Notes under the pieces: model-generated
What the model was told of the DNA's origin: nothing
Seen by the model: the letters and a program-made list of their open reading frames with translations, nothing else
Databases searched by the model: none
Position numbers and translations under genes: made by a program
NCBI GenBank assembly: GCA_003246455.1
Contig: QKAF01000009.1
Span: forward strand, 21,395-85,394
DNA from: Bacteroidota bacterium
Lineage (GTDB): Bacteria; Bacteroidota; Ignavibacteria; SZUA-365
Reading direction: 5' to 3'
Length of the DNA stretch: 64,000 nt
Shown: one piece after another, positions 1 through 8,204 of the stretch
Layout of the letters: each line of letters starts with the position of its first letter
How positions within the stretch are numbered: position 1 is the first letter of the stretch

Positions 1-457
1 TCGACGTATCCATCTTCGCCAGGCCGACCGATACGAAAAAGTTTTCCAGTCCGACGGTGCGCGCGATCTTGCGCAGCGTCGACGGACGCTGCCGCGCCTT
101 GAGAATCGGCAGGGTGTCGCCTGCCGCGCTCTGCATCTCGGTTTGATCGACGAGCATCTTCGCCACCCGGTCGGCGACGCCGTCGCTCTGGATGATCAGG
201 ATTTCGTTTGCGATGATGCGTTCCCCGCCCCACCCGAGCATATCGAACCCGGGCTGCGACGCCTGACCGCTCAGAAGATCCTTCGATGCTTTCAAACGGA
301 CGCTCGCGCTCGCCTGATAGATGTCATCCTGCTGCATGGTGTAAAACCACGTCGCGGTGACAACTATGACAAAGATGGCGAGAATAACCCACTTGCCCTC
401 GAAGGCAATACGGAGGTACTCCTGCACCTGCTTATTGAAATCGTCTCTTGCAGTCAT
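1..457 (-). CDS. Wzz/BY-kinase-type polysaccharide chain-length protein (N-terminal part, cut by window edge)
   Basis: Reading the minus strand from the ATG at 457-455 gives an open frame to the window edge (152 codons seen). It starts MTARDDFNKQVQEYLRIAFE, then a hydrophobic segment at about residues 24-39 (WVILAIFVIVVTATWF), then a periplasmic region with YQASASVRLKAS and an ANEILIIQSDGVADRV stretch. This is the layout of Wzz-domain chain-length determinants and of bacterial tyrosine kinases with a Wzz N-terminus, which control export-polysaccharide length at the inner membrane. It lies 82 bp downstream of the SLBB protein, its usual partner in polysaccharide export. The C-terminal half, and so whether a kinase domain follows, is outside the window. 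Confidence 0.8.
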   Translation of the reverse strand, partial: MTARDDFNKQVQEYLRIAFEGKWVILAIFVIVVTATWFYTMQQDDIYQASASVRLKASKDLLSGQASQPGFDMLGWGGERIIANEILIIQSDGVADRVAKMLVDQTEMQSAAGDTLPILKARQRPSTLRKIARTVGLENFFVSVGLAKMDTS

Positions 458-539
458 TCAGGTGTAGATATGTGAATAAGGGAACGTAACTCTCTCTTTT
501 CGATCCGGCGCATCAAGCGGAACGCCGGACAGGCGGACG

Positions 540-1085
540 TCAGTTCGAAGCGATGTTGATCACGGCGACGGTGGACGTGATCACCGAAGCGATGGCCACG
601 ACGATCTGTGCGATACGCAGGATCGTGTCGCCGCGCGATTCCTTGCCGTCGACTATGACAAGATCTCCGGGATACAGCGAAAGATCGGAGGTCACGGTCG
701 CGATGCTCCGCAGTTCGAGATACTTCTCGACATTGACCTCGAACACCTCGGCAATCTCACTCTGATTATCCACCCCGCCCTTGCGAACTATCTTCACCCG
801 ATCGAGGAACACTTCCGCGCTGCGATCGTTGGGACCGCCGCAGTAGGACAGGAGATCGAGCAGGTTGGTCGTACAGGGGACGCGATAGCGGCCCGGATTC
901 CGGACGAAGCCCCAGACGCTCACGAGCAGGTCGCAGCCGTCGCCGCTCGAGAAGTTGTAGTAGGATCCGCTCTGACCGGAAAAGAACTGGGATGCCGGGT
1001 TGCTGTCGGTGAGGATTTGCGCCCGAAGACCGGGCGCAAATCCCACGACAAGCAGAAATGCAAAAAGAAGCGCACGCTGCGACAC
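540..1085 (-). CDS. SLBB-domain polysaccharide export-like protein
   Basis: This 181-residue protein has a signal peptide (about residues 1-22, ending LRAQ). It then has one SLBB-type domain: VWGFVRNPGRYRVP at about 56-69, LLDLLSYCGGPND at about 76-88, and LYPGDLVIVDG at about 138-148. A hydrophobic C-terminal segment (about 157-178) follows. SLBB proteins act with Wza/Wzz systems in polysaccharide export, but this one lacks the N-terminal poly-export domain of full Wza, so it is probably an accessory. It starts with GTG directly after the TAA stop of the EF-G-like gene (no base between), which suggests translational coupling. A Wzz-like gene follows. Confidence 0.8.
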   Translation of the reverse strand: MSQRALLFAFLLVVGFAPGLRAQILTDSNPASQFFSGQSGSYYNFSSGDGCDLLVSVWGFVRNPGRYRVPCTTNLLDLLSYCGGPNDRSAEVFLDRVKIVRKGGVDNQSEIAEVFEVNVEKYLELRSIATVTSDLSLYPGDLVIVDGKESRGDTILRIAQIVVAIASVITSTVAVINIASN

Positions 1086-3176
1086 TTAGTCTTCCTCTTC
1101 CTTGGCGGCCTTGAATTCTTCAATGATCCGCTGCTGCACATCGCCCGGTACTTCCTCGTAGTTGGCAAAGGACCGTTTGAAGATGCCGCGGCCCTGCGTA
1201 ATCGAACGCAGACGCGTGGCATAGTTGTACAGTTCGGAAAGAGGGACTTTCGCGCGAATGATCTGGAACGGACCCTTGGCGTCCATGCCCTGGATCTTTC
1301 CGCGATGGGTGGAGATATCGCCCATCACGTCGCCCATGAATTCATCGGGAATCGTGACCTCGATCTCGTAGATCGGCTCGAGGAGCATCGGGCTCGCCTC
1401 GTTCACCGCCTTGCGGAAGGCCTGCTGTGCCGCGACCTTGAACGCCATTTCATTCGAGTCGACCGTATGCTGGCTGCCGTCGTACAGCGTGATTTTCAGA
1501 TCGATCATCTTGCAGCCGGCAACGACGCCGCGCTTCATCTGTTCCTGGATACCCTTGTCCACCGCGGGGACGAAGCGGCCGCTGATGACACCGCCGACGA
1601 TATTATCGACGAACTCGTATCCTGCGCCGCGAGGCTGCGGATCCAGCTTGATATACACTTCCGCGTACTGTCCGGCGCCGCCCGTCTGCTTTTTGTGCTT
1701 GTACGAAACATCGGCATGCTTGCGGATCGTTTCGCGGTACGGGATGCGCGGCGGGAACAGATCGACCTCCACGCCGAAGCGCTCCTTGAGACGCTTCACC
1801 ATGATATTGATGTGGATTTCGCCCTGACCGAGCACGATGGTCTCACCGGTTTCCTGGTCGACCTTGACCTGGAATGCGGGATCTTCTTCATGAAGCGTGT
1901 GGAGACCGGTACCGATCTTGTCTTCGTCGCCCTTCGCTTTCGATTTCACCGCGCTCGACATGACCGGCTCGGGGAACTCGATCGGCGGCATCTGGATATT
2001 GTAACCCTTGCTCGTCAGCGTATTATTGGTATGCGTGTCCTTGAGCTTGACGATGGCGCCGATGTCGCCCGCATGCACATTTGCAAGCTCGAAACGATCC
2101 TTGCCGCGCAGCGCGTACATCTGGTTGACGCGCTCCGCCTTGCCGTTGTTCTGGTTGATCATGTCGGTGCCGGCAGCGATCGTCCCGTTATAGACACGGA
2201 AGAGGGAAAGCTCGCCCACGTGGGGTTCGGAGATGGTCTTGAACACGAAGGCGCAGGCATCGCCCGACGTCGACGAGGTGATCTCGACCTGCTCGTCGGT
2301 TCCCGCCTTGAACGCGGGGAACGTCCGGCCGCTCACGGGATCCGGGCAGTAATTGATCAGGAATTCCATCATGCGGCCCACGCCGATATTCATCCCGGCG
2401 GCCATGCAGAACATCGGGAAGACTTTGCGCTCACGGATGGCAGCCTTGAAGCCCTGTGCCAGCTCCGCATCCGTCAGCGTACCGTTTTCAAAAAACGCGT
2501 TCAGCAGGTCTTCGGAGGATTCAGCGACTTTTTCAAGCAGGGACTGATGCAGTTCCTCGATACGCTCCTTGTATTCTGCGGGGACCTCGGTCTCTTCGTA
2601 TTTTCCCGAGCCGTCGGTGCTGAATTTCATCTGCTTCATGCGGATGACGTCGATGCAGGTGTCGAACGCCGGCCCCTTGTTGACAGGGAACTGCGCGATG
2701 ACGACGTCGCTGCCGAAACGCGCGACCGCCTCTTCGTACACCCGATCGAAATCGGCGTGCTCGTTATCCATCTTATTTACTGCGATCACCACCGGGACAT
2801 TGGCCTCTCTGGCATATCCCCACACCAGCTCGCTGCCGACTTCGACGCCTTCGACGGATTTGAGCACCATCAGTGCCGTATCCGCGACATAAAGGCTCGA
2901 AATCACGTCGCCGAGAAAATCGGAATAGCCGGGTGTGTCGAGAATGTTGAGCTTGTGTCCGCGATATTCGGTGCTCAACAGTGTGCTGTTAATGGAGATC
3001 TGTCGTTCGATCTCATCAGAATGATAGTCTGAGCTCGTCGTGCCATCTTCAATGCGTCCGATACGGGTGGTAGCTCCGGAAGTCATCAGCATGGCATCGG
3101 CCAGGATGGTCTTTCCGGAGCTTCCGTGGCCGATGATGGCGACATTTCTGATTTGATCGGGGGTAAATTCTTTCAA
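1086..3176 (-). CDS. Elongation factor G-like GTPase (EF-G2/FusA2 type)
   Basis: This is a 696-residue translational GTPase with the EF-G domain order. The GTP-binding domain has G1 GHGSSGKT (about 17-24), G3 DTPGYSDF (about 80-87) and G4 NKMD (about 134-137). Domains II to V follow, with domain IV around RIPYRETIRK and domain V around EPIYEIEVTIPDEFMGDV. The G1 loop differs from the AHIDAGKTT of housekeeping EF-G and matches the EF-G-like second copies found in many bacteria. Those bind the ribosome, but their role is less clear than that of FusA. The start is TTG, supported by a strong Shine-Dalgarno. The SLBB gene begins on the base after its stop codon. Confidence 0.9.
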   Translation of the reverse strand: MKEFTPDQIRNVAIIGHGSSGKTILADAMLMTSGATTRIGRIEDGTTSSDYHSDEIERQISINSTLLSTEYRGHKLNILDTPGYSDFLGDVISSLYVADTALMVLKSVEGVEVGSELVWGYAREANVPVVIAVNKMDNEHADFDRVYEEAVARFGSDVVIAQFPVNKGPAFDTCIDVIRMKQMKFSTDGSGKYEETEVPAEYKERIEELHQSLLEKVAESSEDLLNAFFENGTLTDAELAQGFKAAIRERKVFPMFCMAAGMNIGVGRMMEFLINYCPDPVSGRTFPAFKAGTDEQVEITSSTSGDACAFVFKTISEPHVGELSLFRVYNGTIAAGTDMINQNNGKAERVNQMYALRGKDRFELANVHAGDIGAIVKLKDTHTNNTLTSKGYNIQMPPIEFPEPVMSSAVKSKAKGDEDKIGTGLHTLHEEDPAFQVKVDQETGETIVLGQGEIHINIMVKRLKERFGVEVDLFPPRIPYRETIRKHADVSYKHKKQTGGAGQYAEVYIKLDPQPRGAGYEFVDNIVGGVISGRFVPAVDKGIQEQMKRGVVAGCKMIDLKITLYDGSQHTVDSNEMAFKVAAQQAFRKAVNEASPMLLEPIYEIEVTIPDEFMGDVMGDISTHRGKIQGMDAKGPFQIIRAKVPLSELYNYATRLRSITQGRGIFKRSFANYEEVPGDVQQRIIEEFKAAKEEED

Positions 3177-3180
3177 AGGG

Positions 3181-3188
3181 TCCTCCTT
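3181..3188 (-). promoter_or_regulatory. Strong Shine-Dalgarno AAGGAGGA of the EF-G-like gene
   Basis: The minus strand reads AAGGAGGACCCT followed by TTG. This near-perfect anti-16S match at the right distance decides for the TTG start at 3176-3174 of the EF-G-like gene. It also shows that this organism uses Shine-Dalgarno-led initiation. Confidence 0.8.
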
Positions 3189-3323
3189 GCACTAAAGCGT
3201 ATAAAGAACGTAGCCTTACTCCTCGAACAATCCATTAATTTAGCCGTGCGTGCCCTAACTTCCAAACCGGGGCTGCAGATGCGATATTCCGCTGCTCGCC
3301 GCGGAAATCGCGGGCCTATCACA

Positions 3324-3352
3324 TTGATTTTTCAGTGCATTGTCCCTATATT
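3324..3352 (+). promoter_or_regulatory. Sigma70-like promoter of cinA operon
   Basis: TTGATT at 3324-3329, a 17-bp spacer and TATATT at 3347-3352 form a canonical housekeeping promoter. It lies 21 bp upstream of the cinA start codon in the divergent region with the EF-G-like gene. It probably drives cinA-pyrR-pyrB-pyrC. Confidence 0.65.
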
Positions 3353-3373
3353 GGGCAGAATTTGGTAAGCCGC

Positions 3374-4642
3374 ATGAACGCAGAAATCCTCTCTATCGGC
3401 GACGAACTGCTCATCGGGCAGGTCGTCAACACGAATGCCTCGTATCTCGGAGAACAACTCAGTCTATTGGGAGTAACGGTCCGCAAAGTCACCGCCGTCG
3501 GCGACCGGATGGACGACCTGATGGATGCGTTCGCACGGGCGTGGCAGGACAATGACATTATTATCACCACCGGGGGGCTCGGCCCGACGCACGACGACAT
3601 CACCCGCGAAGCCGTCTGCCGTTTTTTCGACACCGGACTGGTGGAAAACACGAGTGTCCTCGCCGATATCGAACGCCTGCTAGCGGAACGGAAGCGGCCG
3701 CTTTCCGCCTCGAACCGCGACCAGGCGATGGTTCCCGCCTCGGCAGATATCATCCGGAACGGCAGCGGAACAGCGCCGGGGTATCATTTCCATCGTGACG
3801 GGAAACACTTGTTCGTGACGCCTGGCGTTCCCTACGAAATGCACGGGATGATGGAGAATTACATCCTGCCCCGTCTCCGGGAAGGATTCACCCGGGCGCG
3901 CGCTTCCCTCACCGTCCTGACGACCGGAATCGCGGAGTCGACGCTCGCCGATGCGCTCCGGGGAATCGAAACGCTGCGCCCGACCTGCTCGGTCGCGTAT
4001 CTGCCCGCGCCGATCGGGGTACGCGTCCGGCTGACCGCCGTCGCAGAGGACCACGAAACCGCGCAGCGCCATTTAGAGGAACTTCGGACCTTTATTTCCG
4101 AGCGAGCCGAGGAGTTCGTCTACGGCCGCGACCACGAGACGCTGGAGCAGAACCTCGGCGCCCTGCTCACGGCGCGGGGACAGTCCGTCGCCGTCGCCGA
4201 GTCCTGCACCGGCGGGCTCATCACCGACCGGATCACGAACGTCCCCGGCAGTTCCCTCTGGTTCGAGCGCGGTGTCGTCTGTTACAGCAACGAATCGAAG
4301 ACGGCCCTGCTCGGCGTCGACCCGTCGACCATCGCCGCCTACGGCGCGGTGAGCAGGCAGACCGCCGAGCAGCTGGCGGAAGGCATCCGCCGGACCGCCG
4401 GCACGACGTTCGGCATTTCGACCACCGGCATCGCAGGCCCGGGCGGCGGCAGTGCCGAGAAACCGGTCGGCCTTGTATGGATCGGCATCAGCAGCGACGC
4501 CGGGACCTCCGCCTTCGAGTTCTACTTCGGAGACGATCGTATTCGAACCAAGCAGCGCGCAGCCCAGGCCGCACTCGACCTGCTCCGCCGCGCCCTGCTG
4601 CAGCTTCCCCTCTCTCCAACGACACCCAGGCCCACACAATGA
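3374..4642 (+). CDS. cinA: CinA-family nicotinamide-nucleotide amidohydrolase
   Basis: This 422-residue protein has two domains. The N-terminal MoaB/Mog-like (COG1058) domain starts MNAEILSIGDELLIGQVVNT and includes ITTGGLGPTHDDITREAV at about 65-82. The C-terminal CinA/PncC domain (about 255-415) has VAESCTGGLITDRITNVPGSS and the GISTTGIAGPGGGSAEKPVG signature. CinA proteins deamidate NMN in pyridine-nucleotide salvage and, in some species, hydrolyse ADP-ribose. I chose the ATG at 3374 because the family starts here. Its stop codon overlaps the pyrR start (ATGA), so the two are translationally coupled. Confidence 0.93.
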   Translation: MNAEILSIGDELLIGQVVNTNASYLGEQLSLLGVTVRKVTAVGDRMDDLMDAFARAWQDNDIIITTGGLGPTHDDITREAVCRFFDTGLVENTSVLADIERLLAERKRPLSASNRDQAMVPASADIIRNGSGTAPGYHFHRDGKHLFVTPGVPYEMHGMMENYILPRLREGFTRARASLTVLTTGIAESTLADALRGIETLRPTCSVAYLPAPIGVRVRLTAVAEDHETAQRHLEELRTFISERAEEFVYGRDHETLEQNLGALLTARGQSVAVAESCTGGLITDRITNVPGSSLWFERGVVCYSNESKTALLGVDPSTIAAYGAVSRQTAEQLAEGIRRTAGTTFGISTTGIAGPGGGSAEKPVGLVWIGISSDAGTSAFEFYFGDDRIRTKQRAAQAALDLLRRALLQLPLSPTTPRPTQ

Positions 4643-5181
4643 ACATTCTGCAGAACATCCTTGATGAAAGCGGTTTCGACCGCATGATCTCGCGTCTTGC
4701 ACACGAGATACTCGAGCGCAACCAGGGCGTGGACAATCTCGTGGTCATCGGTCTGCGCACGCGCGGTGAATTCGTCGCGCAGCGTCTCGCCGCGAAACTG
4801 ACCCAGATCGAAGGCGGCACGGTGCAGACCGGCGTCCTCGATGTCACCCTGTACCGTGACGACGTTCGCCACCATCTCAAGCAGCCCGAGGTGCGCGCCA
4901 CGGACATCACTTTCGATATCAACGACAAACATGTCATCCTGGTCGATGACGTGCTTTTTACCGGACGCACCGTCCGGTCCGCGCTCAACGCGCTGCTTGA
5001 CATCGGCCGGTCCCGGACCGTCCAGCTGGTCGTGCTCGTTGACCGCGGTCACCGCGAGGTTCCCATCCGCGCGGATTTCATCGGAAAGAACGTCACCACG
5101 TCGCGCGGCCAGGAAGTACGTGTCCGCCTGCGCGAAGTCGACGGTCTCGACGCAATCGATCTCGTCTCCACAGAAGCGTAA
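4639..5181 (+). CDS. pyrR: PyrR bifunctional regulator / uracil phosphoribosyltransferase
   Basis: This 180-residue type I phosphoribosyltransferase fold has the PRPP-binding motif VILVDDVLFTGRTVRSAL at about 97-114 and the upstream VVIGLRTRGEFVAQRL. PyrR proteins bind UMP and pyr mRNA leader hairpins in Gram-positive bacteria and can act as uracil phosphoribosyltransferases. It sits directly before pyrB and pyrC, the classical setting. I see no obvious PyrR-type attenuator hairpin in the 26-bp pyrR-pyrB gap, so any leader would lie elsewhere. The ATG at 4639 overlaps the cinA stop by 4 bp. Confidence 0.93.
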   Translation: MNILQNILDESGFDRMISRLAHEILERNQGVDNLVVIGLRTRGEFVAQRLAAKLTQIEGGTVQTGVLDVTLYRDDVRHHLKQPEVRATDITFDINDKHVILVDDVLFTGRTVRSALNALLDIGRSRTVQLVVLVDRGHREVPIRADFIGKNVTTSRGQEVRVRLREVDGLDAIDLVSTEA

Positions 5182-5207
5182 TCAACCTCCCAGGAATACG
5201 GAGCGTT

Positions 5208-6134
5208 ATGTCATCCCTATCCATCCCGCATCTCCTCGGTCTGCACGATGTGCCGAAACAGGATCTGGAGCTCATTCTGGATTCCACCGACACCTTCCTC
5301 GAAATTCTCGACAGGCCGATCAAGAAAGTACCGACACTGCAGGGAAAGACCGTCGTCAACCTGTTTTTCGAAAACAGCACGCGAACGCGCATTTCCTTTG
5401 AACTCGCCGAGCGCCGTCTTTCTGCCGACGTCGTGAACTTCTCCGCCAGCACGAGCAGCGTCAAAAAGGGCGAGACACTGCTCGATACGGCACGCAACAT
5501 CGAAGCGATGAAAGTCGACATCGTCGTCATGCGGCACGCCGCCGCAGGGTCGGTGAAATTCCTCAGCGAACGCTGCACGAGCCGTTTCCTCAACGCCGGT
5601 GACGGGGCGCACGAGCATCCCACGCAGGCGCTGCTCGATATGGTCACCATTCGTCAGAAAACCGGATCGCTCGAAGGACTCAACGTCTGCATCATCGGCG
5701 ACATCGCCCATTCGCGCGTCGCGCGCTCCAATATTTACGGCCTGCTCACCATGGGCGCCAACGTCGCGGTCTGCGGCCCCGCAAGCATGATCCCGTATGA
5801 CCTCGAACGCATGGGCGTCCGGGTCTTCACCAACATCGACGATGCACTGGATTTCAGCGACGTCATCAATGTCCTGCGCATTCAGCTCGAACGGGATGCC
5901 GGCGCGGACTTTCCGTCGCTGCGCGAATATCACAACGCCTTCGGGATCACCCGTCGCCGTCTCGACGCACTGGGAAAGGATATGATCGTCCTGCACCCCG
6001 GTCCGATCAATCGCGGCGTCGAAATCGAGTCTGAAGTGGCCGACGGACCGTATTCCGTCATCCTGCCGCAGGTCACGAACGGCGTGGCCATCCGCATGGC
6101 AGTGTTGTACCTCATCGGAACCAGAGCGGAGTAA
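5208..6134 (+). CDS. pyrB: Aspartate carbamoyltransferase catalytic subunit
   Basis: This 308-residue protein catalyses the second step of de novo pyrimidine synthesis (carbamoyl phosphate + aspartate to carbamoyl aspartate). The carbamoyl-phosphate loop FFENSTRTRISFELAERR is at about 50-67. The family motif GDGAHEHPTQALLDM is at about 131-145, and LHPGPINRGVEI is near the C-terminus. The length is normal for the catalytic chain and no pyrI regulatory-chain gene is adjacent. A weak Shine-Dalgarno (GGAG) precedes the ATG. pyrC follows 4 bp downstream. Confidence 0.96.
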   Translation: MSSLSIPHLLGLHDVPKQDLELILDSTDTFLEILDRPIKKVPTLQGKTVVNLFFENSTRTRISFELAERRLSADVVNFSASTSSVKKGETLLDTARNIEAMKVDIVVMRHAAAGSVKFLSERCTSRFLNAGDGAHEHPTQALLDMVTIRQKTGSLEGLNVCIIGDIAHSRVARSNIYGLLTMGANVAVCGPASMIPYDLERMGVRVFTNIDDALDFSDVINVLRIQLERDAGADFPSLREYHNAFGITRRRLDALGKDMIVLHPGPINRGVEIESEVADGPYSVILPQVTNGVAIRMAVLYLIGTRAE

Positions 6135-6138
6135 CGCC

Positions 6139-7413
6139 ATGTCTTCATACATTTTCAAAAATGCCACTCTCGTCGACCCGGTTTCGGGCCTCGACACGCA
6201 GAAAGACCTGCTGGTCGTCGACGGCGTCATCGAACGCATCGGCGAGCAGCTCTCCTCCGCCGGCGCGGAAATCATCGCGCTCGACGGGAAGACGATTGTC
6301 CCGGGACTCTGCGACATGCACGTGCACTTCCGGGAGCCGGGACAGGAGCACAAGGAAGACATCGCAAGCGGATCGGCCGCAGCGGCCGCCGGCGGCTTCA
6401 CGGCCGTGGCCTGCATGCCGAACACCGATCCGCCGATCGACAACGCCTCGGTGGTCAGTTTCATCTTCAAAAAGGGCCAGGGACTCGCGGTCGACGTGTA
6501 TCCGATCGGCGCGATCACCAAGGGACGCAAGGGCGAGTCGATTTCTCCCATGATCGAACTGCGCGAGGCAGGCGTGGTCGGGTTCTCCGACGACGGCAGC
6601 CCGGTCAACAACACGAAGGTGCTCCGTACGGCGCTCGAGTACGCCTCCATGCTCGACCTGCCGCTGATCCAGCATGCGGAAGATCCGCATCTGTTCGCCG
6701 GCGGAGCGATGAACGAAAGCATCGTCTCGACGGAACTCGGTCTGCCGGCGATCCCGCGCCTCTCCGAGGATGCGGTCGTCGCACGCGACCTGATGTTTAC
6801 CGAGTACGTCAACGGCTGCTATCATCTCGCCCACATGAGCACGATCGGCGCCGCCGAGGCCGTGCGCGCGGCGAAGGCAAAAGGGCTGCGCGTCACCAGC
6901 GAAGTCGCGCCGCATCACTTCACGCTGACCGACGACACGGTCCGCAGCTACGATTCGAATACGAAGATGAATCCGCCGCTTCGCACGGCCGATGATGTCC
7001 GCGCCATGAAGGAAGCGCTGCGCGACGGTACCGCCGACGCGATCGCCACGGACCATGCGCCGCACGCGGGCTTCGAGAAGGAAGTCGAGTATGTGTACGC
7101 ACCATTCGGCATCGTCGGTCTGGAAACCGCCGTCGGACTGTCGGTCACGGAACTGCTGCTCGAAAAATGGCTCACGCTGCCGCAGCTGATCGAGAAACTC
7201 TCGACGAATCCACGGCGCATTCTCCGTCTGCCCGAGATCCGCATCGCCGAAGGACAGCGCGCAAATCTCAGCTTTCTCGATCTCGAAGCGCAGTGGACGG
7301 TGGATGCCGCGGCATTTCGCTCGAAATCGAAGAATACGCCGTTCCACGGGCGCGTACTCACCGGCCGGGCGCTCGGAATCTACAACAACGGCCAGCTGAT
7401 CCTGCAGCGGTAA
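6139..7413 (+). CDS. pyrC: Dihydroorotase
   Basis: This 424-residue amidohydrolase catalyses the third de novo pyrimidine step (carbamoyl aspartate to dihydroorotate). It has the zinc-binding HxH motif CDMHVHFREPGQEHKED at about 58-74. Also visible are GGFTAVACMPNTDPP at about 84-98, VAPHHFTLTD at about 255-264 and the metal/catalytic DHAPH at about 305-309. Its length fits class I PyrC. It is the last gene of the cinA-pyrR-pyrB-pyrC run. Confidence 0.96.
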   Translation: MSSYIFKNATLVDPVSGLDTQKDLLVVDGVIERIGEQLSSAGAEIIALDGKTIVPGLCDMHVHFREPGQEHKEDIASGSAAAAAGGFTAVACMPNTDPPIDNASVVSFIFKKGQGLAVDVYPIGAITKGRKGESISPMIELREAGVVGFSDDGSPVNNTKVLRTALEYASMLDLPLIQHAEDPHLFAGGAMNESIVSTELGLPAIPRLSEDAVVARDLMFTEYVNGCYHLAHMSTIGAAEAVRAAKAKGLRVTSEVAPHHFTLTDDTVRSYDSNTKMNPPLRTADDVRAMKEALRDGTADAIATDHAPHAGFEKEVEYVYAPFGIVGLETAVGLSVTELLLEKWLTLPQLIEKLSTNPRRILRLPEIRIAEGQRANLSFLDLEAQWTVDAAAFRSKSKNTPFHGRVLTGRALGIYNNGQLILQR

Positions 7414-7460
7414 CCCCGGGTTCGGCGTGAAGTCGAGGAACAGAATCGCTCTTCTCGGTG

Positions 7461-7466
7461 TATATT
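7461..7466 (+). promoter_or_regulatory. Possible -10 element (TATATT) before lipoprotein gene
   Basis: TATATT followed by GTGG lies 44 bp upstream of the lipoprotein ATG at 7511. It matches the -10 hexamers of the better promoters in this window, but no convincing -35 is present 17 bp upstream, so confidence is low. Confidence 0.3.
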
Positions 7467-7510
7467 GTGGAATACACCCGTATTACGATTTCACTCAAGA
7501 GGAGACGACA

Positions 7511-8131
7511 ATGAAATCCATCACGTTCCTTCTCGTTCTCGCCCTCTTCGTCGGCTGCGGTTCGAAGCAGGACGATCAGAATACACAGCAGACGGGAACC
7601 GCCGCCGGCACCATGGCCGGAGAGGTGATCAGCGCTGACAACGGCTACATTATTGAGAACGCGGCCATCGCCACGGCCGACGATCCGGTTGCGTTCTCGA
7701 TCAAAGGCGTGGTGACACTCAAGAAGGCCGCCTCGCAGGTGATGATCGTCCGCACCCAGAGCATGGACGGCGGCGCGACGGAAATGCTCGTCCTGGAGTT
7801 CCCGTCCTTTGCTGAAGGCACCGTCATGGAATTCGCCGCCGGGAGTCCCAATGCGGCGTTCTGGATCTTCGGCCTGAATGCGGAGAAACAGGAAGTGATG
7901 CGCCGCACGGGGACGGTGGAAGGCAGCCTCCGGCTTGTCAAGCTGGCACCGGCCGCCAACAGCATGGGACTCAGCCGCGACGTGCAGGACGGCACGGGCG
8001 AGATGGAGATCGTGGTCACCGGCATCGAAAACGGCGGCCTCAACGTCCCGGCGGAAAAGAAATTCGCTGCGAGCTATCAGCTCCCGATCATCACCCTCGA
8101 CGAGCTCGCCCGGATCAACCAGCCCATCTAA
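7511..8131 (+). CDS. Small lipoprotein of unknown function
   Basis: This is a 206-residue protein with a lipoprotein signal peptide MKSITFLLVLALFVGC, with lipobox LFVGC and Cys16 as the predicted lipid anchor. A polar, Gln/Asp/Thr-rich linker (SKQDDQNTQQTGT) follows. The rest looks beta-rich (AIATADDPVAFSIKGVV, QVMIVRTQSMD) with no family I recognise. The start is set by the lipobox and a GAGGAGA Shine-Dalgarno at 7499-7505. It sits between pyrC and the glycosyltransferase fusion, and a perfect 11-bp hairpin follows. Confidence 0.7.
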   Translation: MKSITFLLVLALFVGCGSKQDDQNTQQTGTAAGTMAGEVISADNGYIIENAAIATADDPVAFSIKGVVTLKKAASQVMIVRTQSMDGGATEMLVLEFPSFAEGTVMEFAAGSPNAAFWIFGLNAEKQEVMRRTGTVEGSLRLVKLAPAANSMGLSRDVQDGTGEMEIVVTGIENGGLNVPAEKKFAASYQLPIITLDELARINQPI

Positions 8132-8154
8132 ATCCCCCGACTTTCGTATATTGT

Positions 8155-8181
8155 GAAGGGCAGGCCCGGTGCCTGCCCTTC
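8155..8181 (+). terminator. Perfect 11-bp hairpin after the lipoprotein gene
   Basis: GAAGGGCAGGC at 8155-8165, a 5-base loop and GCCTGCCCTTC at 8171-8181 form a strong stem. The following CGTTTGTCTC is only moderately T-rich, so it is an imperfect intrinsic terminator. It lies 23 bp before the ATG of the next gene and could also act on that gene's leader. Confidence 0.5.
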
Positions 8182-8204
8182 GTTTGTCTCATCCGGAAAC
8201 ACCT

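Noticed and set aside
1017..3032. 671-codon plus-strand open frame opposite the EF-G-like gene
   Set aside because: Antisense to conserved G motifs; composition typical of antisense frames (Arg/His/Asp-rich).
8147..8152. TATATT as a promoter for the GT2 fusion gene
   Set aside because: No -35 at 16-18 bp upstream and the expected start site would fall inside the 8155-8181 hairpin.
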